64,000 nucleotides of DNA from Torymus aiolomorphi (GCA_036365515.1 CM070876.1:110450310-110514309); one strand, 5' to 3'. Positions 1-11,994 are shown, counted from the stretch's first letter. Made by a program: numbers and translations. Notes: generated by a model from the sequence alone, not told the origin.

Positions 1-41
1 AGTGCGTGAATATTTTGGATATTTATTTGCAAATTTTAAAA

Positions 42-3000
42 TCAATTACATTTGTAGCCAAATGGCAACGACTGACTCGCAGAAATATAACGTCTTTTTT
101 TCAAAACCGTGGTACATGTTTTGACTTCGTCGTGTGTTACAATCTCGTGTGTGCAAGTGCGTTTAATAGACTTAAAATTAATTCTGATCGTTTCTTTTTT
201 GTCAAAATTGTCATCGATCAGAGCCTTTATAGAGTCAAAATTTATTTTTAAACAATATTTAAAATTTAAGCTTATTCCCTTAACCTTGCAACATTCTACG
301 ATTGTACCTATGGGCGTGATCGCTCGGTAAGCATAAAATTTTGGCGCAGAGTAGACCATTGTGTCAATGTAAATACCCTTTTCGTAACTCTCGAACTCGT
401 CCGTCATTGCACCGAACAAATTTCCTAATGGTGGTTCGTATTCCTCGGGTTTATTCTCATCTTTCACGAAAATACACGAGTCTGTATCGCAGTACAGTAG
501 ACGTCTGCCTAGCTTCTCCATGTGACTGTATAGTTCTAATCGCGCTTGAGCCGTTGTATAGGCAGCTATGACACCGTTTGTGTGCGGGGCTGGCGTCACG
601 GCTTCCTCTCGAAATTGCCAGTTGACATACAGGTTTTCATCATTCACGGGTAAGATGCTCAACACTTCTGTATCCGGACACGTTAGGACCCTCAATAACA
701 TCTCACGGGTTTTTATAACCTCTGTCTGTTTCAAGTTTGACCGTTGACCGAATTTACCCCAGAATGAATTCAAACACAGTTTGGCAACAGCTCGTAAACC
801 ACTGTTTTAACGACTTTTTCTCTTTCCAACGCGATCCCCTCGCCTTGCTTGTACTCGCTTAAATAACGACTTTTTGACTCTTCATCCGTACACCATTCGG
901 GCCAGCCGCTCGCCTCCTGTTTAATTTTTAAAAACGTATTTACATACTCGGTAAAGAGGCCCCTACTGTTACCATCGAATCGCGTTGTCTCGTATTGCCA
1001 AATAATATATATACTAGTCACACGGTAGCCAAGGTCAACAGCTTTACGCAGTTCGTCCGCAACCCAAGTACCCGTAAATTCGCGATCAGCTATTTTCTCG
1101 TTATTACAGTCGTTTTCGCGCGCTTCCTCGCAGCAAGACCTGCAGAGAGCAAACAAGAGTCGACCATGCATTTTCACGGGCAGTAGTGGTAGGTATAAGT
1201 CACGTGGAGGTAATATTTTACATTTGACTAATCCCTCCACTCGACTTAGATTGTTGTCATCGTACCATGTAAGTGCGTTACATTCGCTCCCCACGTATAT
1301 ACGAGGGTGACCGATCGGAAATTTACCGCGCTTACACACGTACGGATAAAGAGAACAAATATCTGTATATTTTATCTTTTCACCGCCTTTTACTTTATAA
1401 AATGGTATTATATTTTCGGTGCGCCCACCAAAAAAAGCATCGCGAGGATTCAGTGTTATACGACTCATTATCGGATGATTTTTCACATATTGCGCAACTT
1501 CGGGGTTCTCGCGTTTCACATTCTCAAAGTCACATTCCCATATACATCGAACGTCGTAGCCACATTCTCGTATTTTTTGTAACTTGGTGAGTGTATTTTC
1601 GTACGCCCCGTCGAAAGTATTATCAAACACTAGACGCTTGTTACGATTTTGAACGAAACATTTTGGACAACCATGCACGTAACAACCCTCGTATTCAAAC
1701 ACAACCCCTTTTACATTAAAGTCGTCGATTGGTGGCAAAAATCCATCTACTAAAAACCCTCGGGTAGACGGTACTCGCGTGCTCCACCGGCGTGAATTAT
1801 TTCTGGACCAAATTCGCGCTCGCACTGAAGCAACCACTCGATCGACTTTTGCGAGTGATTGTCACTTCAGCGGTATCCACGCGGCGGCATAATACCAATA
1901 GTTTGCGGCTTTAAAAACATTTTTCTATAGACTAACGAACACGCACTCGCTATGGTTGTCGCTTCGGTAAACGGACAAACTTTACCGACGTTCAAAAATA
2001 TTTCCCTGAAGGCTATACACGCACGCCTCAAAATTTCAATATCCATACGACAATAATCTTCGATCTCTTTCTTAAAATCAAAAACATAATCGCGCGGTAT
2101 TTTGTTGTACCACTCGTAAAAGACGCGACGCTCCTGCTCAGACATAGAATCCGGCGCGTCGTACCGAGCTTTCGGTAGTGCACCGATGTAATCAGCATGC
2201 TTCATAGTATTAAAGAAATCAGGGAAATACCCCTTCTTCGCACTCGGTGGGAGCCCAAACGCCTCACAGTGTTCTATTTTGAAAAAAAATGGACAAAATG
2301 AAATATCTCGCGAACGGATATCGATAGCCGGATGAATCCAACTGCATTTTAAAGTTGAAGTAATCTACAATAAAGGAAAAATAGTCCAGTACTGATCATT
2401 TGACCCTGTGACCTTGGAAATGAAAAATGAAAATCGAATAAATAACGTATTTTCGGCTTTTTCATTGTAAACTTTCTGGCTATCAATTTTTTCGATCAAA
2501 AAATATGGACTCCTGTAGTGTTTGATGCAAGGACTCCGAATTTGATGTCAGAATTGTCCTATCGCACACCAATTTGTTTTTAAATCTGAAAACTCCATAA
2601 AAAATACGAAAAATTCACCCTGAAAAAATGGAGCATTATTGAGTAATTTCGACTTCAAATTCGGATTCAGCGAATCAAAATACATGGGTATATAAATACA
2701 AGTACACAAATTTGTAGGTGCATATATGAATTATTAAAATTTAAGGGTTATTAAAAAATGGCATTTTTTACAATATTTTCATGCTCTTTAATAAAATTGT
2801 ATTAAATACAATTTCTAATAGCGTAATATCTGTAATTATTATCAAGTTATCATACTAAATTGAAATAATTACGCCAAATAAACTTTTTCATTTCTAAGGT
2901 CAGAGGGTCAAATTATCAGTACTGGACTATTTTTCCTTTATTGTACATTACTTCAACTTTAAAATGCAGTTGGATTCGTCCGGCTATCGATATCCGTTCG

Positions 3001-4878
3001 CGAGATATTTCATTTTGTCCATTTTTTTCAAAATAGAACACTGTGCGCCTTTGGCAATGCACTCAACTTCATATGAAAATAATTCAAACTATCGATAAAT
3101 ATTGTTCGCGCGCATTGTAGCGTCACAATGTTTCGCCCGTTGAGTATAAGTTCCGGTATAACATCTCTACGCGTCTCGACAATTTCTCTTAAAATGAATT
3201 GCGCGTCGAAACCACCGGCATTGTGCGCGATACATAAAATTTTTTGAAAAATTGTTTTTTCTCGTAAATACAGGTCTAGAAATTCTGTTACGGGTTTTCC
3301 TTTAAACACGTGCTCACGCGTGCCGTAAGTATCGCATCGCTGGGTCATGTCGTCGTTTTGTATGTAATCTGAACATACCTGCTGCGCAATACAGAGTGTA
3401 GGCACGAACTCAAGCACCGTCGGGTGATTCTTGTACGGATCCTCTTGTCGCGTCTCGAAATCATAAAATATATATAGATATTTCTTATCTTTAGACCACC
3501 TCGAGGAGGTTACAGGCTTCATGAAACACAGGCTATTGACCGAATGTCTCATTCGACAGAGCTTACAATAGAAAACGCCGCACTCGTGTTTACCACGATG
3601 AGTATGAAAACGCTTGTTACATGCAGTACACATTTTTATCAAATCGCAAATTTTCTTATTTCTCGTTTTGTACGACTCCTCTGTTTTGTGATTATTATAA
3701 CAACGCTCACTTAAAAAATTTCGCATACAATCTTGACATTTCACTACCGCACCCTCTGTTTTACAAGCTGGTGTCACAAAACAACATGCACAAACCGACG
3801 CACAAGTGTGCTGGTCCACATAATGATAGCGTTTGTTACAATATTTACAAAAAAATTTACTTTACGCTGCACCTATTAAATTTAATATAGTATCGAAATG
3901 ACGATTCTTCTCATCATGATGTAAATTTATAACTGTTGGATTATCAACGCTTATCATTGGACGTCCATCAAAAAATGGCCGTTCTACCGAACCAAACGTC
4001 TCCCTATCATATACAACGATTGCTATTCCACGTCTTGCGTAATACTCTTGAAATGTTTTAATCTCACGAAAACAACATCCTGTCGATGGTACAACTACTT
4101 TAGCGTCGCGCAACAACTTTATGGCTTTCTCTTTTTGGAGCGATCGTCTTCCATCGCGAATATTTGTCCATAATTTTTTTGTCTCTTTTGTCATGTTCGT
4201 TCTTAGCTCTGCATGCATCTCACCAACTACTAAAGCACGAGGCAAACACAGATTATCGGTATTTTTTATCGCGACAAACGACCGTTGCCCAACTACATCT
4301 ACATTTAAAATTTTCCGTTTGTGACCCTGACCCACTGGCATTTTAACGTACGTTGCTTCTAAAATAAAATTTTCATCCACGTGAAACTTCGCGTTACTTT
4401 GAACCACACTCCTTACAAGCTCCCACAAATCATCATGTGTAAAATTAGCGATCGGCCGTAAAGACATTCCCGCACTACCCTGAGTAAAGTACTCACTACT
4501 AATGGCTACACCCAATAATTCGTCAACATCCCCTAAAGATATCAAAAACACGTGAATGTCGCGCATTGCTAACTCCAACCATAAAACCAAGTTGAAATTT
4601 TCCGGCGGATCTAGCACTCGTAGTGTAAATCTTCGGGCATTTACGTGAAACCGCTGAAGATAATGATTTCTCTCGTCGCTCACCATAAATCTGATATCTG
4701 GTGGCTCTATGGCATTGTCGTTTCCCACATCTTCGACTACACGCTCGCCACTAGTATTGTCTCTGCCACCGCCTGTTTGCATAGGACCAGCAGTGCTGTC
4801 GGTCCCCGATGGTATCGCACTGAGAGAAGACTCGCTCTCTACGTACGCTATAAAAAAAGGGAAATAATATAAAAACAA
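42..4878 (-). pseudogene. Protein-primed family-B DNA polymerase, Maverick/Polinton-like, broken
   Basis: Read leftward, the pieces carry the expected order of a protein-primed PolB. An N-terminal region spans 4878-3862. A Cys/His-rich zinc-binding stretch follows at about 3819-3600. The 3'-5' exonuclease motifs are FYDFETRQ and IAHNAGGFDAQF (about 3470-3190). Palm motif A is DICSLYP (770-1837 piece), motif B is NSFWGKFGQR, and motif C is YCDTDSCIF (42-773 piece). In Mavericks and related viruses this enzyme replicates the element from a terminal protein. It cannot work here. There is an in-frame TAA at 3864-3862, a 781-bp MITE at 2265-3045, a TGA near 1867, a reading-frame slip near 1750 and another near 810. 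A possible splice acceptor just upstream of the 4878 piece suggests a further 5' exon. The C-terminal stop at 42-44 looks natural. No integrase, ATPase or capsid gene is seen, so the exact lineage (Maverick or adintovirus-like) is open. Confidence 0.85.
2265..3045. mobile_element. Transib-like MITE inside the polymerase
   Basis: This 781-bp non-coding element begins CACAGTGTTCTATTTTG and ends with its inverted copy. The terminal inverted repeats run well past 60 bp and further similarity reaches about 150 bp. It is flanked by the 5-bp direct repeat CGCCT (2260-2264 and 3046-3050). Removing the element and one repeat restores the local polymerase reading frame, which proves insertion. Heptamer-like CAC ends and a GC-rich 5-bp duplication are family traits of Transib, the RAG1-related superfamily. 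The assignment is inference because no transposase is present. Confidence 0.75.
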
Positions 4879-4959
4879 GACGAATAAGAAAAAATTTTCA
4901 TTTTTATTAGTTGGAAAATGATGTCAAATTCTTTTTTTTTTATTTTATTATTCTTCCGG

Positions 4960-5291
4960 ATGTCCGTCAAATGCTTCGTGCACTCTGTTCAATAAATCTT
5001 CCAAATCATTCTCTGTGTAGAGCGGAGAGTTTTGATTTTGTATTTGCGTGTGAAACCATCTCAACTCTTACGCGCGGCGACAATAACGGATTCTCTCCAC
5101 ATATACTTCGAGAGTCGCCGAATCGTGGCGCGCGACGGTGTCCACACCGTTTTCTTCAGGACGAATTACTTTATAAAAAAAAACACACTTTATCACACGA
5201 GAAATAACTTTATAAATAAACTATGATTCTCTCTACTCACACTCATTTATACGACGATCAAGGAGCCTATTTGCGTCGAACCGATGGTAGG
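4960..5291. other. Stretch between polymerase and accessory gene
   Basis: No gene is supported here. On the minus strand a short open stretch ends at a double stop followed by AATAAA near 4955, which could be the 3' end of the upstream accessory transcript. Several T/A runs separate it from the polymerase. Confidence 0.4.
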
Positions 5292-6803
5292 TCATGCGTG
5301 TTCTATCGATGACTCGATGGTAGGATCGATCTCGCTCTCTCTCTCGCGCCGGGTATAAAAATCATGCATCGCCATGGCTCTCGGCCGTCTCCTATTTGTC
5401 GAAGTCGAGGGTTCAGCCTCGTCCGTTTCTCCCAAGTAACCAGGATCTTGGGAGGCATTGGCCGGTGCGACGCGACTAATTGCTTGAGCCACTTGCACAG
5501 TCGGCTCTAAATAGTTCATTAACAAAGTTCTGGTCAACTGTCCCCCGGCTACATGACCTGCGATCCTCGAGTCGTCCCCATCATTCTCGGACTCGTACTC
5601 TGACGATGAGATATTGTCCTCTTCGGGTATTTCTTCAAATATATTGGCCTGTGCTTGGTGCTGCTGCTGCTGCTCGTCTTCTGTGTGCTCAGGCGATTCT
5701 TCTTCTTCTTCTTCTTCTTCACTCTCTTCTATAGGTGTTCTTTCGGCCTGCTCCATAGATATTTCTTGAAACAGCGCTGAATCTTCGTCTGTGTGTTCAT
5801 CGACTTGTTCTCCCACTGCACTTTCCGTCATTTGCACAGAATTTTCAGCAACAGGTCCATAGCATGTTGAGCAACTATCACTCGTACCGGGATCATTTCT
5901 CTCTGCGTCCTCGTTACTCCAGTGCCCCCCCCGCGACAGCATCAATTTCATACTCGTCGGAGTCGTCGTCATTTAACAAAGAGTCAAGAGCTGTAAAAAT
6001 GAAAATTTTATTTAAATTTCATTAGAACAAATAAAATACACATGTACCAACGAAAATATTTGAATAAAAATTTCATAAAATTAGAATATATATATATAAA
6101 CAGGTTATTTAATCATACATTTAAAAACAATAATCTTTTTTAAAATACACCGCAATAGTGTAAATATCAAGATAAAAACGCGTAACATTAAAAAAACGTA
6201 ACAAAAGGCTTATTTATTTTTTTGCATTTTTAAATTATAATCTTTTTTGAAAAACAAAATCGTTCTTAAAATCACGTTGCATAAATAGCGTACTATTAAT
6301 TGTGACCCCATAAATTACGGCAGAAAATATTTATAAAATTATAAATGTAAATATCTGTTTATTTACACTTTTTTTAAAAAAATAAGAAGAAACTAGAATT
6401 TTTAACACAGTTATCGATAATGTCTAATTGGAAATGTTAAAAATATTTTTAAGAAATATCTAATCAGTGTTCAAAACTTACCACAATATTCTTCGTATTG
6501 AATCATTAAATTTTGGAGACCAGGTATGTGTGTCATCTGCACAGCTGTCAAATATTCCGCCGTAGATCGCACCGCCAGTTCATTTTCACGAAAGAAAAGT
6601 CTATGAAATCGAGCTATTTCACGAAAACTCGAGCATGACAGCAAATAGTTTAACTCGCGTTTTAATTGTACACACACCATACGCCGAACTCTTCGACGCC
6701 ACTCGAAATCACACCGTCGATAAACTCTCGAATTCCTATACCGCAATGCATTCGCGATGCGGAAAATCACCATACGCAAACTATCCTCGCTTATGTTTCT
6801 CAT
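5292..6803 (-). pseudogene. Two-exon acidic accessory protein of the virus-like unit
   Basis: I do not recognise the family. Exon 1 (6803-6482) starts with ATG and encodes about 107 residues, basic and rich in Arg. It ends at a good donor, GTAAGT. Exon 2 (5990-5292) follows the acceptor TTTTTACAG and encodes an acidic protein with Glu runs, poly-Gln and a C-terminal basic patch. The join is phase 1. The spliced frame stays open until a run of eight G (about 5929-5936) shifts it, so this copy appears inactivated by a homopolymer slip. A second copy of exon 1 plus intron occurs at 53145-53975 and stops a few bases into exon 2. The gene is divergent from the + strand gene at 12006. Co-location with the polymerase suggests a structural or regulatory protein of the element, which is inference. 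Confidence 0.6.
5991..6481 (-). other. Intron of the accessory gene (491 bp)
   Basis: Very AT-rich, with a GTAAGT donor and a TTTTTACAG acceptor on the minus strand. It is conserved almost base for base in the second copy at 53163-53653. Confidence 0.65.
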
Positions 6804-6998
6804 CGTGGAACTCTAGCACTGTTCGGATTTAAGCAGACAGTGACCATTCACCACCCCAACTAGTGCTTTATATACGAAAATTTTTTGGATACAACACTAT
6901 GGTAAATACCCTATATAGTTTCGATGCCGCAAGGAAAAGGTGTAGGTACATGACCTATTCAACAGAAACCGTTTTTCTCATTTTATCACCTATAGCCT

Positions 6999-7246
6999 TG
7001 TTAATTTAGGATGTGAAAGGCAGGGTTCTTCAAATAACCCACTCTGGTTAACAGCAACAACGTTTTATTCAATTACAGTACAGCCCTCTCTCTCTGATTA
7101 CAACTGCTCTCGGCAGAGGACGGCGAACGAGTGAGTGCCCGCTTCGGCCGCTCGCTCTCGCTAGCTCTCCAGCTATGCTCGCGTGATGGCGCCACGCATG
7201 CGCTCTCTATTTCGCACGCTGACATAAATGTACACGTATTCTAACA
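6999..7246 (-). repeat. Copia 3' LTR
   Basis: 248 bp with TG/CA ends. It differs from the 5' LTR by a few bases, mainly one CT unit fewer in the CTCTCT tract, which implies a young insertion. Confidence 0.92.
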
Positions 7247-7286
7247 CGCCTCCTTACATTTATTTTTCTCGCAATTACAATATTCT

Positions 7287-8615
7287 TTAAATCAAATTCA
7301 ATAAACTTCTCAAGTTTTCAAACTTTACTCGTCCAAGAGCCTTTGTCAAAATATCTGCAACATTTTTCTCTGTACTGACCTTAACAATATCAATTAATCC
7401 ATTAACATAATTCTCATTTACAAAATGATAATGTACTTCTATGTACTTTGATTTCTTTGTAAAATTACCAAATTTCGCAATGCTCACAGCGCCAGAATTG
7501 TCTTCATAAATATTTACAGGTTTCTTAATTTCTACTTTAAAGTCACTTAACAAGTCTTTTAGTAATATTACTTCACTTACTGCTTCAGACAGTGCGACAT
7601 ATTCAGCAGCTGTCGAAGACTTAGTTACACTTCCTTGTTTCCTCGATTTCCAATATATTACATTTCCATACAACTTAACAATATATCCAGTTGTCGACTT
7701 TCTGTCTACACAGTCTCCTGCCCAATCGGCATCTACATGACATTCAAGAATATCTACATTATTGTTTTTCTTAAATCTTAATTTTAAACTTTTAGTTAAA
7801 TATAAATATTTTAAAATTCTTAAAGCATATTTATAATGTGTCTCATCATAACAATTCTGAAATCTACTCAAATAATTTACGCTATAACTTATATCTAGTC
7901 TTGTTCCTGAGCTAATATACAAAAGTGCTCCTATCAAATTTCTATACTTTATTTTCTCATCTATCTCTTTAGCGGGTTCTAACTTTAAATTTTGTTCCAT
8001 TGGAGTCTCATACAATTTTGCTTGTTCAATCTGATATTTTCTAGCTAACGATTCAATATACTTTTCCTGATCTAAGGACATCTCATTTTTGTTTTCATCA
8101 TATTCAATATTAATACCTAAATACATACTCACTTTATCTAAATCTTTCATCTGAAATCTTTCTTCTAACATTCCTTTTATGTAATTCAAATTTTGTCTTT
8201 TCTTACAACATATTAACAAATCATCCACAAATATAATTAAATATATAATCTCATCTCTTTCTCTTAAAGTATACAAACAATAATCATGTTCGCTTCCTAC
8301 AAATCCTAAAGAACTTAAATAATTATCAAGACACTTATACCAAGCTCTTGGGCTTTCTCGCAAACCATACAACGCTTTATTTAATTTACAAACCCTTTCT
8401 GTTCCATCCTCATAACCTTCAGGCTGTTTAACAAATACTTTTGATTTAACTTTACCATTTAAAAACGCTGTTTCTACATCCATTTGCTCAATTAACAATC
8501 CGTTTTGGCAGCAATACGATAACAATACTTTCAAAGTTTGTGTTTTCGCAACAGGTGAATAAATGTCATCCAATACATCTGTTTGTTGGTAACCTCTTAC
8601 CACTATTCTCGCTTT
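7287..8615 (-). pseudogene. pol: Copia reverse transcriptase and RNase H
   Basis: It encodes the copia reverse transcriptase with MDVETAFLNGK, KALYGLRESPRAWY and the catalytic FVDDLLI. RNase H follows, with HVDADWAGD, KSSTAAEYVALSEA and the YEDNSGAVSIAK region. The C-terminus (ADILTKALGR) is complete. It joins the integrase part through a frame break at a run of seven A (minus strand, about 8631-8637), one base too long to hold frame, and a shortened hinge at 8640-8765. It cannot be translated as one polyprotein here. Confidence 0.9.
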
Positions 8616-8764
8616 ATATATATTTTCACCTTTTTTTAGTATAAATCCATTTTAAATCTAATATCTTTTCATTCTTTGGTTTTTCAACTAATACCCGTGT
8701 TTTATTTTTCTCTAAACTATTCATTTCTTTGTTCATAGCTTCTACCCAAAAACTAGACTCATTA

Positions 8765-10396
8765 CTATCTATTTAAGCCAATACATATTACATCTTCCTC
8801 AACGACATCAACGTGTCTTGCAACAATGACTCTATTGTTTATCAAAACTCTATACCCTGTTACATCATAACCTATCAACGTTCTTAACTCAGCCTTCCTA
8901 TCCCATTTCGAATTTCTTTTGTTTTCCGGTACTCTAACAAATACTTTACTTCCGTATAATTTTAAATACTTCGTGTCTGGTTTTTCATTTAAAAATATCT
9001 CATAAGGAGATTTATTTCTAACTAAGGTGTTAGCAATAGTTCTATTTTTTAAATAGGCTGCGGCGCAGACTACTTCTGGCCAAAATCTTCTTTCGATCTT
9101 AGACTCAGCTAACAAACACCTTGTACTATCCATAACCGTCCTATTGTACCTTTCTGCTGTACCGTTAAGCTCATGTACATAAGGTGGACATGTTTCTATT
9201 TCAATTCCCTTTTCTCTACATAATTTATACATGTCTTTATTCAAATATTCAGTACCATTATCACACCTTAATTTCTTAATTTTCTTTCCAGTCTTATTTT
9301 CAACTAAATTTATATATTCAATAAATTTATCATGTACTTCGTCTTTAGACTTAATTGCATAAATTTTTGTTAATTTACTAAAATCATCAATAAAAGTTAT
9401 GAAATACTTTTCTCCTTTATAACCTACTGTATTGTGTGGTCCATTCAAATCTGTATGTACTATTTCTAATATATCTTTCGCTCTTTTCCTATTATTCTCA
9501 AACGGGATATTGTGCATTTTGTTTTCAATACACGTAGCAGATTTATAGTAATCTGATTCTATTTCGTTAGGCAAACCTTTCAAAACATGATTTTTACACA
9601 TTGTTTTCAAATAGTTAAAATTAACGTGCCCTAGAGTTCTATGCCATTTTTCCTTTAAAGTCATTTTCTCATTTTTAACTGTCAAATTTGATTCTCTTGT
9701 TCTTTTTTCAATAAAACTAGTCATTTTATACATTCTATCTTTTTTCCAAGCTATCGCAATTAATTTATTATTTTTATTATAAATTTTAGCACTATCACTG
9801 ATACATACCACTTTACATTTATCAGTTACTTTAGCAAAACTCATTAAATTTCTGTCCATATCTTTTACGTAAAATACATTTTCTAATTCTATATCTATCT
9901 CTTCATTAAACGTTTTGAATTTACTTTTTACATGACCTACTTTTGTTGCTTTCAAAATTCTACCGTCTCCTACTTTTACATTAATCGGTTCTTTCAATAC
10001 AATTGCATCATTAAAATAATTTTCGTTATTTATCACGTGGTCTGTACAACCGCTATCTAAAATCCAATCTATCTTATTTTCGTTTACTTTACCGTTACTT
10101 TTATTCGCAGACATTATTTCTACTGAAGTGCTCAACACTTCGCTCTTCTCGGTATTTTGATGACCGCTGCTGTTGTTGTCACTGCCTCTCGCGCCTCGGC
10201 CATGCTGTCGGTATCCGCTCCTTCCACGCCGGTTGGAACTCGTTCCTCGCTGCTGTGTGTAGCCTCTGCCGTTGCCCCCTCCTCTCTGTGGCGCACGGCT
10301 TCCTCTGCCGCCTCCTTGCTGTGGCGCGCGATTCCCGGAATTGTTTTTCGTCGGGCAATCGTATTGTATGTGTCCTACACCACCACATACATAACA
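8765..10396 (-). pseudogene. pol: Copia zinc knuckle, protease and integrase portion of pol
   Basis: This frame is open from the zinc knuckle at 10396 to the stop at 8765. It shows the aspartic protease motif ILDSGCTDHVI, the integrase zinc region with HRTLGHVNF, and the integrase core HTDLNGP, IDDFS, CDNGTEY and HELNGTAERYNRT. In the HHCC zinc region the first Cys of the C-x2-C pair appears to be Ser (KSATCIENK). Integrase inserts the cDNA into the host genome. The stop falls in the hinge before reverse transcriptase, which is much shorter than usual. Together with a frame change this indicates an internal deletion. Confidence 0.85.
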
Positions 10397-11145
10397 TGTC
10401 CTTTATCCTCTCTTCTTTTCTCAAACGTAAACGCGTTTGATCTCGAATTCTCACTTTCACCATGTTTTTTCTTAAATTCGAATTCCAATTTTGACTTCAC
10501 AAATTCCACTGTTTTGTCCTTTTCAGCTAATGCGTCCACAATATCAACCATGTGTGACATACTTTCTGGTAGCGTTAATAAGAAGTAATTCAATTTATCT
10601 TCTTTCGTCACATTTTCTCCAGCATTTTTTAATTCGTTCACTAATTTTTCAAAGTTATTATAAAAGTCTGTCGGATTCTCACTTTCTCCCATTTTCAAAT
10701 CGAGCAGTCTTCTTTTACACAATAATTTCACAGCACTACTTTTAACTAAGTAATTTTCATCCAACTTAGCAACCATTTTCTTTGCTGTTTCTTCTGAAAT
10801 AATTAATTCTAGTTGTGTATTTGTCATGCTGTTCACTATATAGTTTTTAGCTTTTATCTCTTTCTTTTTCCACTCAACTTCTGTTATTGCTTCCGGTCTT
10901 TCATCATTTTCGATAACTTCACTGCACTCTTTAAATTCCAAGAATAATTTTAACTTGTAATTCCATTTATCATAGTGTGTCCCATCAAATACTTGTAACG
11001 TGAATCCTTTGTTCTCCGATGCCATCTCGCTTTCAACAGGAATTTCCTTTTTAACTTCCTTATTTTCAATATTGTAAAATTTTTCTTCACTTTCAGTTTC
11101 ACTTGACTTTTCAATTTTTACTTTTGGTTCTTCTTTTACACTCAT
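10375..11145 (-). CDS. gag: Copia gag polyprotein
   Basis: The frame opens upstream without an ATG. The first ATG (MSVKEEPKVKIEKSS) is at 11145. The body has the copia gag pattern, with VFDGTHYDKW and the RRLLDLKMGE...YNNFEKLVNELK region. Gag forms the retroviral-like particle and binds RNA. The frame stops at 10375, just where the CCHC zinc knuckle should be. The knuckle (C-x2-C-x4-H-x4-C, starting CYVC at 10396) lies in the pol frame. Reaching it needs a -1 shift, so this is either a one-base mutation or a frameshift site. Length to the stop is about 256 aa. Confidence 0.8.
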   Translation of the reverse strand: MSVKEEPKVKIEKSSETESEEKFYNIENKEVKKEIPVESEMASENKGFTLQVFDGTHYDKWNYKLKLFLEFKECSEVIENDERPEAITEVEWKKKEIKAKNYIVNSMTNTQLELIISEETAKKMVAKLDENYLVKSSAVKLLCKRRLLDLKMGESENPTDFYNNFEKLVNELKNAGENVTKEDKLNYFLLTLPESMSHMVDIVDALAEKDKTVEFVKSKLEFEFKKKHGESENSRSNAFTFEKRREDKGHVMYVVV

Positions 11146-11282
11146 GTGTTTTCCTTTGTTCTTGCGCTTACCATGCGCTAAAATTAAAATCACTTTTCCT
11201 TTTCGTGGAATTTAAAGTGTGTTACTGCTCTCGTAAAGAGAAACAGTACCGCACTAAAAATAAACCAGGCACACTGCTACCA

Positions 11283-11532
11283 TGTTAATTTAGGATGTGG
11301 AAGGCAGGGTTCTTCAAATAACCCACTCTGGTTAACAGCAACAACGTTTTATTCAATTACAGTACAGCTCTCTCTCTCTCTGATTACAACTGCTCTCGGC
11401 AGAGGACGGCGAACGAGTGAGTGCCCGCTTCGGCCGCTCGCTCTCACTAGCTCTCCAGCTATGCTCGCGTGATGGCGCCACGCATGCGCTCTCTATTTCG
11501 CACGCTGACATAAATGTACACGTATTCTAACA
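11283..11532 (-). repeat. Copia 5' LTR
   Basis: 250 bp and upstream in the element's own orientation. A primer-binding-like TGGTAGCAG lies directly next to it inside the element. Confidence 0.92.
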
Positions 11533-11647
11533 AGCCTTGAGTGGCAAGAGCCAGGTGTGCGCGCTTTTTTGAGCCGTAGCATACAGATTAACGGTTATCA
11601 GGGGTAGCGTGGATTAAGAAAATCGGATACACTGCAACGGCCGTTGT

Positions 11648-11994
11648 CTACCGCTGCTTTCCATTTACACTCATAAACAGCCGTATTACGTAATCTCCAA
11701 GTTTTAAGGTATCGTCTAGCAATATGTTCGACCTCACATGTCCTTTGCGGTCCTCAAAAACGATAAGACAACGTTTCTTCAGACCAACACGTGACGAACC
11801 GTGCGGTTTTTTACGACGCACCAGCATATTTTTCCCAAGACGCTTGACCGTCGATAGACAGCTGCAGGGTCTTTTCCAACGGCCATTGATAAGACTGCGA
11901 TTTCCCTCACCACCTCCCACCCGAGGTATCTTGCCAAAGAAGAAGCAGAGCATCGTCTCATTTCTAATTTCGTTTTCGCGGATGACAGTAACAT
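11648..11994 (-). CDS. Conserved basic ORF antisense to the 5' part of the unknown gene
   Basis: About 100 residues if it starts at MLCFFFGKIP, and very basic (KRP, KKPHGSS, GLKKRC). The reading frame is open in both copies of the block (11648-12097 and 54252-54839), while another minus frame present here is stopped in copy 2. It overlaps the upstream part of the + strand reading frame, so one of the two overlapping frames is probably a shadow. Substitutions between copies are about equally often non-synonymous in each frame, so they do not decide it. No family is recognised. Confidence 0.35.

Larger units (their letters stand above)
6999..11532 (-). mobile_element. Copia LTR retrotransposon with AGCCT target duplication
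   Basis: The element has two near-identical LTRs of 248 and 250 bp (6999-7246 and 11283-11532), starting TG and ending CA. It is flanked by the 5-bp duplication AGCCT (6994-6998 and 11533-11537). The paralogous block at about 54134 carries the uninterrupted site, so the insertion followed the block duplication. The gene order on the minus strand is gag, protease, integrase, reverse transcriptase, RNase H, which defines Ty1/copia. A primer-binding-like TGGTAGCAG lies directly inside the 5' LTR at 11282 and resembles the complement of the initiator-Met tRNA 3' end. A purine tract, AAGGAGGCG, precedes the 3' LTR. Frame breaks make it non-autonomous. Confidence 0.95.

Noticed and set aside
10157..10588. 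143-aa + strand ORF
   Set aside because: Antisense to the copia gag-pol junction. The minus frame has the zinc knuckle.
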